Part shown: positions 31,638 to 39,316 of the stretch, piece after piece | Layout of the letters: the number at the start of each line of letters is the position of its first letter | Numbering within the stretch: the stretch's first letter is position 1 | DNA from: an uncultured Bacteroidota bacterium | GTDB lineage: Bacteria; Bacteroidota; Bacteroidia; UKL13-3 | Length of the DNA stretch: 46,981 bases | NCBI GenBank assembly: GCA_903898215.1 | Contig: CAIUEQ010000143.1 | Coordinates: 1 to 46,981, forward strand | Direction of reading: 5' to 3' | The notes under the pieces: generated by a model | Seen by the model: only the letters and a program-made list of their open reading frames with translations | The model's database searches: none | Told to the model about the DNA's origin: nothing | Translations under genes and position numbers: made by a program

Positions 31638-33521
31638 ATGAAAATAATAATAAAGCTTTTTCTCACATTTTTTATGTTAACAGCATTTAACAGTTTTGTA
31701 AAAGCACAAACTTGGGTTGCATTATCCTCACCTACCACACAAAGTTTACTCTCTGTTTTTTTTCTGAATAAAGACACTGGATTTGTTGGTGGGGGAAGTT
31801 CAACATCAGGTTTGTTATATAAAACAACAGATGGTGGAAACTCATGGAATTCAATTACTGTACCTACAACATATTTAATTAATAAAATTTGCTTTTTAAC
31901 AAAAGATTCGGGGTATTTCTTCACTGGCAATACTCAACTATATAAAACAACAAATGGTGGAAACAGTTGGACATATATCAGAAATCTCGGAAGTTATGGA
32001 ACAAGCAACTTGAGTAATTCAGGTCTGATATATTTTCAAAACAGTTCTATAGGCTTTATAAGAGGAACAAATTATATATGGCGAACTCTTAATGGAGGTG
32101 CAAGTTGGGATAGTACCAATATTGCACCAACCGGTAGTGCTTTATTCAATTGGTATGAAATAAACTTTATCTCACCCACAATTGGTTATACTTCAAACAT
32201 GACAGGCAGTATTTGGAAAACAACAAACCAAGGTGCTTCCTGGTCATTGAATTCAACACTTGCTTCATATCCAAACCAGTTACTTGATTTCACGTTCTTT
32301 AATTCCAATTTAGGAATTGCTTTTAATAATTTTAGTAACCTATTAAAAACAAATAATGGTGGTACTTCTTGGTCATCTATTGGGACTTCTATTTCTTCCT
32401 CATCACATTCAAAGATTTCTTTTACCTCTAATAATAGATTATTTATGTTTTCATCTTCTGGTATTTACACAAGTAATGATACTGGAAATACCTGGTCGCA
32501 AATGACCATATCACCCTACACATCAAATTTATATGATTGGTTTATGATAAATGACTCAGTTGGATATGCTGTGGGTAGTGGTACAGGTTTAATTTATAAA
32601 ACATTCCCCGGTGCAGTTGCAGCACCAACAACAGCCGCTTCAACTTTTTTTATAGGTGGTGTTACTAATACTTCAATGGTTTTAAATTGGACAAACGGAA
32701 ATGGTTCATCAAGAATTGTTGTTGCATGTGCAGGAAGTAATACTTTAATTGCCCCTTCTTATGGTGTATCTTATTCAGCGGGTTCATTTGGTTCAGGCAG
32801 TCAAATGGGAACAGGGAATTATGTGGTATATAATGGAACTGGGAACTCTTGTACAGTTAGTGGCTTAAGTTTAAACACAGCATATTATTACAGGGTTTAT
32901 GAATACAATGGAATAGGAACCAACTCAAATTATTTAACAAGCACGTTTGCAACCAATGGTGCGATGACGTTACCGGTTAAACTAATTTCATTTAATGCAA
33001 CAGTTAAAAATGATGTAGTGAATTTAAATTGGCAAACAGCAAGCGAGTTAAATAATGATTATTTTGAAATAGAAAGGTCAATAGATAATAGACAATGGAC
33101 AAAAGTTGGGAAAGTTAAAGGAAATGGAACAACGAATGTTGTGAGTAACTACCAATTCACAGACTTAATCAACCCATCAACAAATCAACCTATCAACATT
33201 TATTATCGACTAAAACAAGTTGACTTTGATGGTAAAAGTACATTAAGTGAAGAGAGAGTTGTAAACTTTAAACAAACAAATACTTATTGGAATATTTATC
33301 CAAATCCTGCAACTAACGAATTACATATTGAAACATTAGGAAATGAAAAGTTTGGTGTTCAATTGTTTGATGTTACAGGAAAAAAGGTAATGGAAAATGT
33401 TTTGATTATTAATAACACAAACATTAATACTTCATCACTTTATGAAGGAATGTATTTTGTAAGAATAATAAATGCTGATGGTGTAGTTTTAAAAATGCAA
33501 AAAATTACTGTGGTAAGATAG
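31638..33521 (+). CDS. YCF48/BNR-like repeat protein with fibronectin-like region and T9SS type A sorting domain
   Basis: The protein has 627 residues. The signal peptide is 1-23 (ending VKA). From about 25 to 325 there are repeated beta-propeller blades with YKTT(D/N)GGNSW and similar phrases, the YCF48-like/BNR pattern. A fibronectin type III-like region (about 330-440; TNTSMVLNWTNGNGSSRIVV, NTAYYYRVYEYNG) follows. Then comes a beta domain, PVKLISFNATVKNDVVNLNW to YYRLKQVDFDGKS, shared with the cargo at 43956. The type A CTD is about 547-627 (IYPNPATNELHI, LFDVTGKKVM, LYEGMYFVRI, KITVVR). It is exported by T9SS. Ligand unknown. The linker at about 511-521 is encoded by an 8-base stutter. 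Confidence 0.9.
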   Translation: MKIIIKLFLTFFMLTAFNSFVKAQTWVALSSPTTQSLLSVFFLNKDTGFVGGGSSTSGLLYKTTDGGNSWNSITVPTTYLINKICFLTKDSGYFFTGNTQLYKTTNGGNSWTYIRNLGSYGTSNLSNSGLIYFQNSSIGFIRGTNYIWRTLNGGASWDSTNIAPTGSALFNWYEINFISPTIGYTSNMTGSIWKTTNQGASWSLNSTLASYPNQLLDFTFFNSNLGIAFNNFSNLLKTNNGGTSWSSIGTSISSSSHSKISFTSNNRLFMFSSSGIYTSNDTGNTWSQMTISPYTSNLYDWFMINDSVGYAVGSGTGLIYKTFPGAVAAPTTAASTFFIGGVTNTSMVLNWTNGNGSSRIVVACAGSNTLIAPSYGVSYSAGSFGSGSQMGTGNYVVYNGTGNSCTVSGLSLNTAYYYRVYEYNGIGTNSNYLTSTFATNGAMTLPVKLISFNATVKNDVVNLNWQTASELNNDYFEIERSIDNRQWTKVGKVKGNGTTNVVSNYQFTDLINPSTNQPINIYYRLKQVDFDGKSTLSEERVVNFKQTNTYWNIYPNPATNELHIETLGNEKFGVQLFDVTGKKVMENVLIINNTNINTSSLYEGMYFVRIINADGVVLKMQKITVVR

Positions 33522-33615
33522 TGCGTGGTTGTTAAAGCCTGAAGTTGGTTTTCGTGTTAGTTAACAAATGATATGTTTACACAAGTGTCCTTAAAATCTT
33601 AGCTTCACTTAAGAT

Positions 33616-33918
33616 ATGCAAAGCATCATTGAAAATAATATAGATAAAATAAAAGCATTATTTACTCTATATAATGTTAAGTCGTTGTTTGCTTTTGGTT
33701 CGGTGTGCACAGATAAATTTAACGACCAAAGTGATATTGATTTATTGATTGCTTTTAACTCCATGGACTATGGAGATTATACCGATTCATACTTTATCCT
33801 TGCAGATAAATTTGAAGAACTATTTAAACGTCCCGTTGATTTGATCACAGACAAATCGTTATCTAACCCATATTTCATGGCTTCATTAAACAGAACAAAA
33901 AATTTGATTTATGAATAG
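33616..33918 (+). CDS. Solitary MNT-type nucleotidyltransferase (antitoxin-like)
   Basis: The protein has 100 residues. The minimal nucleotidyltransferase signature is complete: FAFGSV (Gly28, Ser29), SDIDLLI (Asp40, Asp42) and the third acidic residue in RPVDLIT (Asp75). Such proteins usually pair with a HEPN protein as a MntA/HepT-type toxin-antitoxin system, where the MNT part modifies the HEPN toxin. No HEPN gene follows; only a four-codon frame lies before the convergent gene. It may be an orphan, a decayed pair, or act on an unlinked partner. Confidence 0.88.
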   Translation: MQSIIENNIDKIKALFTLYNVKSLFAFGSVCTDKFNDQSDIDLLIAFNSMDYGDYTDSYFILADKFEELFKRPVDLITDKSLSNPYFMASLNRTKNLIYE

Positions 33919-33956
33919 CGCTCGAAACTGACAAAACTAGGAATTATGAAAGAGGA

Positions 33957-34139
33957 TTAATGTGGTGCAGCTTCAAATCCTTCGGCACCAGGCAGTAAGT
34001 CAACCAGTTTCTGAGGATTGTGAATTAAAATCGGAATATGCTGAGGGCAGATCCAAAATTGTGTGTCTTTATAATCAAATGATGTTAATGGTATTTCGTG
34101 ATGCGATTTATTGCATACAATACATTCTTTTTCTTTCAT
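33957..34139 (-). CDS. Small Cys/His protein, probable zinc-binding, conserved type
   Basis: The protein has 60 residues with CIVC near the start, SHH at 12-14, and ICPQHIPILIHNP in the second half. The CxxC with a later C..H pair suggests a single zinc site. I recall similar short proteins with WICPQH in Bacteroidota, of unknown function. It follows tpiA after 85 bases that hold a strong hairpin. The reading frame is supported by the regular motif layout rather than by length. Confidence 0.7.
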   Translation of the reverse strand: MKEKECIVCNKSHHEIPLTSFDYKDTQFWICPQHIPILIHNPQKLVDLLPGAEGFEAAPH

Positions 34140-34160
34140 GTTTTTTATTTATCAATTAGC

Positions 34161-34215
34161 CACAGATTACACAGATTTTCTATAAAAATTATTTTTATAA
34201 TCTGTGTAATCTGTG
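34161..34215. terminator. 55-bp nearly perfect hairpin between tpiA and the small Cys/His gene
   Basis: The outer arms CACAGATTACACAGATT and AATCTGTGTAATCTGTG are exact complements. The inner arms TATAAAAA and TTTTTATA also pair, with loop TTA and a TTC bulge on one side. The outer arm is itself a word repeat seen again at about 41711. It may terminate tpiA transcription or stabilise its 3' end. Confidence 0.7.
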
Positions 34216-34224
34216 ACAATATTT

Positions 34225-34983
34225 TTATTTCATTGCTTTAACAATATCTACGAAACTGCGCGATTGTAAAGCCGCTCCACCAACCAATGCTCCATCAATA
34301 TCCGGTGCCGAAAATAATTCAACAGCATTATCTGCTTTCACACTTCCGCCATATTGGATGGTAACATTATCAGAAACCGCTGCACCAAATTTTTCTTTCA
34401 ATAAATTTCTGATAAAGGCATGCACTTCCTGAGCTTGTGCAGTACTTGCTGTTTTCCCTGTTCCGATTGCCCAAACCGGTTCGTAAGCAACAACAACATG
34501 TTGCATTTGCTCATTTGTTAAATGAAACAACCCTTCGCTTATTTGTGATTTTAACACTTCAAAATGTTTGTTTACTTCACGCTCTTCCAAAGTTTCGCCA
34601 CAGCAATAAATAGCTGTTAAATTATTTGCCAAAACTGAGTCAACTTTTTTTGCAAGCAAAGCGTTTGTTTCACCAAAATATTGTCTGCGTTCACTATGTC
34701 CGATAATTACATATTCGGCACCACAACTTTTAATCATTGCTGCCGAAATCTCACCTGTAAAGGCTCCGCTAACTTCCTGATGACAATTTTGTGCTCCGCT
34801 AAATACATTTCCTTTAACCATTCGGCTAACAGAATTTACATATAATGATGGTGGAATAAGAACAGTTAATGCACTGCCTTTATATTCGTCATTAATCATG
34901 TTTACTACTTCCGATGTTAGCGCCATTGCATCATCAAAAGATTTGTTCATTTTCCAGTTTCCGGCAATTATTTTTTTTCTCAT
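34225..34983 (-). CDS. tpiA: Triose-phosphate isomerase
   Basis: This glycolytic enzyme interconverts dihydroxyacetone phosphate and glyceraldehyde 3-phosphate. In 252 residues all active-site groups are seen: Asn9 and Lys11 in AGNWKMN, His96 in IIGHSERR, Glu168 in VAYEPVWAIGTG, and the phosphate-binding YGGSVKADN and GALVGGAAL loops. It starts 4 bases after the ORF6N gene, an unusual neighbour, and is probably cotranscribed with it and the GlmU-like gene. Confidence 0.98.
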   Translation of the reverse strand: MRKKIIAGNWKMNKSFDDAMALTSEVVNMINDEYKGSALTVLIPPSLYVNSVSRMVKGNVFSGAQNCHQEVSGAFTGEISAAMIKSCGAEYVIIGHSERRQYFGETNALLAKKVDSVLANNLTAIYCCGETLEEREVNKHFEVLKSQISEGLFHLTNEQMQHVVVAYEPVWAIGTGKTASTAQAQEVHAFIRNLLKEKFGAAVSDNVTIQYGGSVKADNAVELFSAPDIDGALVGGAALQSRSFVDIVKAMK

Positions 34984-34987
34984 AACT

Positions 34988-35512
34988 TTATTTTATAAAT
35001 CCAATTGGTTCTCTCTTTTTAATAATAGGTTCCAATAATTCTTTAATTATTGAATAAATATTCTCAATGTCATTCTTGTCTTGTAATTGCAAAGATTCCA
35101 TTTTTTCAACTTTCAGCAACAATTCTTTATAGCCTGAAATCATCTGACGCATTTTAACGAAAATTCGCATAATTCCAATATTCACTTCAACTGCTCTTTT
35201 ACTTCTCAGAACACTCGAAAGCATTGCCACTCCCTGCTCAGTGAAAGCATAAGGTAAATATTTTGAATGTTGTCCTTTGCTTTTTTTCTCTAAGGTCACA
35301 ATTTGTGACCTTAGAGATTTCAATTCTTCCACAGTTAATTCAAACATAAAATCTTCAGGAAATCTATCACTATTTCGATTAACTGCTTGTTTCAAGACTT
35401 TATTTTCTATGTTATATAATTCGGCAAGATCTCTATCGAGCAATACTTTTTGTCCGCGAATCAAAAAAATTTTGTTAAAAATTCTTTCGTCAATTATTTG
35501 AGTTTGTTTCAT
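34988..35512 (-). CDS. ORF6N-domain DNA-binding protein
   Basis: The protein has 174 residues. The N-terminal two-thirds match the ORF6N domain: IFLIRGQKVLLDRDLAELYN, LKQAVNRNSDRFPEDFMFEL, LPYAFTEQGVAMLSSVL and SKRAVEVNIGIMRIFV. ORF6N proteins are related to phage KilA-N/antirepressor proteins and are widespread in Bacteroidota chromosomes. The C-terminal about 50 residues are a Lys/Glu-rich helix, possibly a coiled coil. It lies between the GlmU-like gene (31-base gap) and tpiA (4-base gap), with no other phage genes nearby. That looks like a mobile cargo gene settled in an operon. Confidence 0.92.
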   Translation of the reverse strand: MKQTQIIDERIFNKIFLIRGQKVLLDRDLAELYNIENKVLKQAVNRNSDRFPEDFMFELTVEELKSLRSQIVTLEKKSKGQHSKYLPYAFTEQGVAMLSSVLRSKRAVEVNIGIMRIFVKMRQMISGYKELLLKVEKMESLQLQDKNDIENIYSIIKELLEPIIKKREPIGFIK

Positions 35513-35543
35513 AGCTATTTATTGTATTTATCTTTCGATAATC

Positions 35544-36737
35544 TTATTTCTCCCAGAATCGATATTTCTGCGATTGATTAAAAACTTCTGTTAAAATCTC
35601 TTTATCGATTTCGGTAAATTCAATGTTTCTGCGTGAGCACATGGCTTCAGCCGTTTTAAAAAATTTGTTCAATGTAAAAGTATCAAAACCTTGTGCGCCT
35701 CCCCATGCAAATGATGGAATGAAATTACGGGGAAATCCTGAACCGAAAATATTTGCTCCAACACCAACAACAGTTCCTGTATTGAACATGGTATTGATCC
35801 CACATTTAGCATGATCTGCCATCATTAAGCCACAAAAAGTTAGGCCTGTTTTTTCAAATCGTTCGGTTTTATAACTCCACAATTTTACTTCATCATACGT
35901 GTTTTTTAGGTTTGAGTTATTTGTATCAGCGCCAATATTACACCACTCACCAATTACTGCATTTCCTAAAAATCCATCATGCCCTTTATTTGAGTATGCA
36001 AAAAACACGGCATTGTTCACTTCTCCGCCAACCTTGCAATGCGGACCAACAGTAGTAGGTCCGTAAATCTTTGCATCCATTTTTAAACCTGCATGTTCGC
36101 CTAACGAGAAAGGGCCACGAATCTTACAGCCTTCCATCACCTCAGCATCTTTGCCAATATAAATTGAACCTGTTGATGCGTTTAATATAGAAAATTCAAC
36201 TTTTGCTCCTTCTTCAATAAATATTCTTTCAGGATTTAATACTTGATTGGTTGTAGAAATTGTTTGTGAAAATCGACCGGCAGTTATTAATGCAAAATCA
36301 TTTTCAATTGCTTGTCCGTTCTTCGAAAAAATATCAAATGGAAAAGTAATCTTCAAAATATTTTCAGAAGTTGTTTCCACTTTTTCTCCTGAAAAATTTT
36401 GTTCTAAAAATTGTTCCAAATCATTTTCACCAATTCTTGCTGCAATCATCACATCGCCTTTCACCAAAGCTTGTCCGGGTGCTAATTTATTTATTTCATC
36501 AACAATTATTTCATCAGGACAAACAGTTCCGTTGATGAGTATATTTTCAGGTGAAACAATTAATGGATATTTTTTCTGGAGATATGATTCAGTATGAAAA
36601 GATGGTTTGGCATTTAAATATTTCTCCCATTTTTCGGATATGGTTAATATCCCGATTCTGATCTCGGATGATGGCCTTGTAAAAGTAAAAGGCAACAGAT
36701 TAATTCGGTCGGCACTGTCGAAAAAAATGTAATTCAT
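35544..36737 (-). CDS. GlmU-like protein (putative sugar nucleotidyltransferase with left-handed beta helix)
   Basis: The protein has 397 residues from the ATG at 36735-36737; a TTG two codons earlier was passed over. It resembles the alternative Bacteroidota GlmU family. The N-terminal part (about 1-170) starts YIFFDSADRINLLPFTFTRP and lacks the usual G-x-G-T-R-M nucleotide loop. From about 185 to 345 hexapeptide repeats form a left-handed beta helix (GSIYIGKDAEVMEGCKI, TTVGPHCKVGGEV, AVIGEWCNIGADT). A role in making UDP-N-acetylglucosamine or a related sugar nucleotide for envelope polymers is inferred from the family. It follows rpmE2 across a clear terminator and leads an apparent operon with ORF6N and tpiA. 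Confidence 0.88.
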   Translation of the reverse strand: MNYIFFDSADRINLLPFTFTRPSSEIRIGILTISEKWEKYLNAKPSFHTESYLQKKYPLIVSPENILINGTVCPDEIIVDEINKLAPGQALVKGDVMIAARIGENDLEQFLEQNFSGEKVETTSENILKITFPFDIFSKNGQAIENDFALITAGRFSQTISTTNQVLNPERIFIEEGAKVEFSILNASTGSIYIGKDAEVMEGCKIRGPFSLGEHAGLKMDAKIYGPTTVGPHCKVGGEVNNAVFFAYSNKGHDGFLGNAVIGEWCNIGADTNNSNLKNTYDEVKLWSYKTERFEKTGLTFCGLMMADHAKCGINTMFNTGTVVGVGANIFGSGFPRNFIPSFAWGGAQGFDTFTLNKFFKTAEAMCSRRNIEFTEIDKEILTEVFNQSQKYRFWEK

Positions 36738-36746
36738 AACCAATAT

Positions 36747-36777
36747 AAAAAAATAAAGCTCTCAAAATTGAGAGCTT
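36747..36777 (-). terminator. Intrinsic terminator after rpmE2
   Basis: A perfect 10-bp stem, AAGCTCTCAA/TTGAGAGCTT, has a 2-base loop. On the minus strand it is followed by TTATTTTTTT. It lies 22 bases after the rpmE2 stop. Confidence 0.88.
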
Positions 36778-36799
36778 CATAAATACGGTACAATAATAA

Positions 36800-37051
36800 T
36801 TATTTTTTGCTTGCGTATCTCTTTTTAAATTTATCGATTCTTCCGGCAGTGTCAATAAACATATTCTGACCGGTAAAGAAAGGATGAGACTTATTGGAGA
36901 TCTCAAGTTTGTATAATGGATATTCGTTTCCATCTTCCCACTTTACAGTTTCTTTGGTTTCAACTGCTGAACGTGTGATGAATGAATATTCGTTCGACAT
37001 ATCTTTAAATACAACTAATCTATAGTTTTTAGGGTGGATGTTCTCTTTCAT
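36800..37051 (-). CDS. rpmE2: 50S ribosomal protein L31, type B
   Basis: The 83-residue protein starts MKENIHPKNYRLVVFKD and has SNKSHPFFTGQNMFIDTAGR and a basic end. It lacks the CxxC zinc motif of type A L31, so it is the zinc-independent form. It lies alone between a terminator and the divergent PyrR-like gene. Confidence 0.97.
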   Translation of the reverse strand: MKENIHPKNYRLVVFKDMSNEYSFITRSAVETKETVKWEDGNEYPLYKLEISNKSHPFFTGQNMFIDTAGRIDKFKKRYASKK

Positions 37052-37218
37052 GTTAATTTTAAATTGGAGGGCAAAAGTAAGGATTTTTAATATATATGCA
37101 AATCATTCGAAAAAAATTCTGAATCAGCCTTTTATCAAAGTATTTATTATGTTTTGTAAATCCCCGTCAAAAATAATAATTTGCCGATGATTACATCATT
37201 CACTATTCCTCAAAAATA

Positions 37219-37725
37219 ATGGCTGTTCAAAAAACTCAGATCTTAAACGATACACAGGTTAAACAAATCTTAAAACGGATTGCCTATCAGGTTTACGAAA
37301 ACAATTTTAATGAGAAGGAACTTATCATAGGTGGAATTGACGGCAACGGATTTTTGGTAGCTCAAATGCTTCACGAACAGTTAAGCGCTATCAGCAAGCT
37401 TAAACTATCACTCATAAAAATCAGTTTGAATAAAAAAGAACCTTCAGAAAAAAATTTGATTCTTAGCGATGAAAAATTAATTCTTAAAGATAAAAATATT
37501 TTATTGGTAGATGATGTGTTGAATACCGGACGAACAATGATTTATGCATTACTTCCCTTTATCAAAGCACATTCGAAAAAGATTCATACCATGGTTTTGG
37601 TAGATAGAGACCATAAAAGTTTTCCGGTAAATGCCGATTTTATAGGCACTTCACTTTCCACCACTTTACAAGAACATGTAACTGTTACAATCGAAAAGAA
37701 AAAAGTGAACGTATATCTTTCTTAG
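37219..37725 (+). CDS. PyrR-like phosphoribosyltransferase
   Basis: The protein has 168 residues of type I phosphoribosyltransferase fold. The PRPP-binding motif is NILLVDDVLNTGRTMIYA (93-110). IIGGIDGNGFLVAQML (36-51) and LVDRDHKSFPV later on resemble PyrR. PyrR proteins bind pyr mRNA and/or make UMP from uracil. No pyr operon leader is visible here and the gene stands alone, so uracil phosphoribosyltransferase activity is the safer guess. It is divergent from rpmE2 across 167 bases. Confidence 0.88.
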   Translation: MAVQKTQILNDTQVKQILKRIAYQVYENNFNEKELIIGGIDGNGFLVAQMLHEQLSAISKLKLSLIKISLNKKEPSEKNLILSDEKLILKDKNILLVDDVLNTGRTMIYALLPFIKAHSKKIHTMVLVDRDHKSFPVNADFIGTSLSTTLQEHVTVTIEKKKVNVYLS

Positions 37726-37766
37726 ATAGAGTTATACAAACAAAAGCATTTCTAGTACTTCCTGGT

Positions 37767-37938
37767 ATTTCACCCCTAATGGGGTTTCTACATAATTGCT
37801 TGTTTATTTGCTACCAATATTTCGTCCCTACGGGACTATTTTCAGAGTAAAATTATAACAATTTAGCTCCTTTAGGAGCGATATATTGGTAAAAAAATGT
37901 GAACGAATAACAGAAAAGTTCCGTAGGAACGAAATCAT
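37767..37938. repeat. Cluster of four REP-like hairpins between pyrR-like and trans-sulfuration genes
   Basis: The units are CACCCCTAATGGGGTTT (near 37771), CGTCCCTACGGGACT (37823), GCTCCTTTAGGAGCGAT (37866) and GTTCCGTAGGAACGAAAT (37919). The first two point one way and the last two the other. The inner pair also shares flanking TACCAATAT / ATATTGGTA, making a larger inverted repeat (37812-37835 with 37866-37891). The cluster fills a convergent intergenic region (37726-37991) with no gene. Confidence 0.85.
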
Positions 37939-37991
37939 TATTCTAAGTTATCTAAACTTTCACAATTCAATTTTCGAAAATTCAATACCAA

Positions 37992-39239
37992 TTAAACTTT
38001 TTCGAGAGCTTGTGTTAAATCCCAAATAATATCTTCTGCATTTTCTAAACCAACAGATAGTCGAATTAACTTTTCGCTAATCGACATTTCCTTTTTATGT
38101 TCATCACTCACACCTGCATGAGTCATGGTTGCAGGATGTTCGGCTAACGATTCTGTACTTCCCAAACTTACAGCAAGTTTGATTAGTTTTAATTCATTTA
38201 ATAAACGAAAAGCTTCTTTCTCACCACCTTTAACATCAAACGAAATCATTGCACCTGCTGATGAATATTGCTTTTTATAAATTTCATATTCGTGAGTTCC
38301 TTCTTTAATGGCTCCGAGGTAATAAATTTTTTCAACCTTTGGATGTGACACTAAAAACTCGGCAACTTTTTTTGCATTTCGTGCTTGTTCTTCCATACGG
38401 ATTTTCAATGTCTCTAAACTACGCATCATCAACCAGCTTGTCCACGGTCCGGCCATGCAACCAAGTTGTGAACGCAATGATCGAACACGGGCAATCAAGG
38501 CTTTATTTCCCAAACATGCACCGGCAATCAAATCACTATGTCCGCCAATATATTTTGTTGCAGAGTATAATGAAAAATCAGCGCCATGTTTTAAAGGATG
38601 TTGCCATAGTGGCCCCATGTAAGTATTATCGCAAGCCAAATAAACCTGTTTTTCTTTTGTGCTAAAATGATCTGCAATTTCCTTGCACATCGAAATATCA
38701 ATTAAGGTATTGGTAGGATTTGAAGGTGTTTCAATAAACATCAATGATAATTTATCGGCATAACCACTTTTATTGATGATATCGATAATTTGTTCTTTGG
38801 TATGGGAAGGTTTAAACTCAACGGTATGCACCCCAATTTTTTGAATATAACTGTCGATGAAATGTTCGGTTCCACCATAAAGCGGAATGCTGTATGCAAA
38901 TAAATCTCCGGGTTTTAAGAACTCTAAAAGTACAGTTGTAATTGCAGCCATCCCACTTTCAAAAACTGCAGCATCCTCGGCACCATCCCAAAGTGTTAAA
39001 CGACTTTCCAAAATTTCAAGATTAGGATTATTCATCCTACTATAAATTAATCCTAAACTTTCGCCTTCGTGTTTTTTGCGTTTACCATTTTGAATTTCGA
39101 AAAATGCTTTGCCTTCTTCGGCATTTTTAAAAACAAAAGTGGAGGTTTGAAATATTGGTGATTTGATGGCTCCTTCTGATAATTCAGGCTTGTAGCCGTG
39201 AGACATCATTAAACTTTCGGGATGTATATGTTCTTTCAT
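37992..39239 (-). CDS. PLP-dependent trans-sulfuration enzyme (cystathionine gamma-synthase / methionine gamma-lyase family)
   Basis: The protein has 415 residues. The PLP lysine is Lys229 in YSATKYIGGHSDL; the pyridine-N aspartate is Asp204 in ACDNTY. The phosphate-binding FESGMAAI segment and YSRMNNP are typical of the Cys/Met metabolism family. Which reaction it catalyses (cystathionine synthesis or cleavage, or methionine gamma-lyase) cannot be fixed from motifs. It has a longer N-terminal insertion with FEIQNGKRKKHEGE, a form I associate with the 'cystathionine gamma-synthase family' of Bacteroidota. It follows suhB by 77 bases. Confidence 0.92.
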   Translation of the reverse strand: MKEHIHPESLMMSHGYKPELSEGAIKSPIFQTSTFVFKNAEEGKAFFEIQNGKRKKHEGESLGLIYSRMNNPNLEILESRLTLWDGAEDAAVFESGMAAITTVLLEFLKPGDLFAYSIPLYGGTEHFIDSYIQKIGVHTVEFKPSHTKEQIIDIINKSGYADKLSLMFIETPSNPTNTLIDISMCKEIADHFSTKEKQVYLACDNTYMGPLWQHPLKHGADFSLYSATKYIGGHSDLIAGACLGNKALIARVRSLRSQLGCMAGPWTSWLMMRSLETLKIRMEEQARNAKKVAEFLVSHPKVEKIYYLGAIKEGTHEYEIYKKQYSSAGAMISFDVKGGEKEAFRLLNELKLIKLAVSLGSTESLAEHPATMTHAGVSDEHKKEMSISEKLIRLSVGLENAEDIIWDLTQALEKV

Positions 39240-39316
39240 TATTCGTGAAATTGAACTGCAATATTAGAACAAAATCAAATGGAGAGAAGTCGTTATTAGA
39301 TGATATTCATCAGTTA

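Noticed and set aside
36700..36933. 77-residue minus-strand frame overlapping rpmE2 and its terminator
   Set aside because: It overlaps rpmE2 in another frame and crosses the terminator and the GlmU-like start.
37767..37938. CRISPR array
   Set aside because: The repeats are short palindromes in opposite orientations with differing cores and spacing, and there are no cas genes; they fit REP-like elements.
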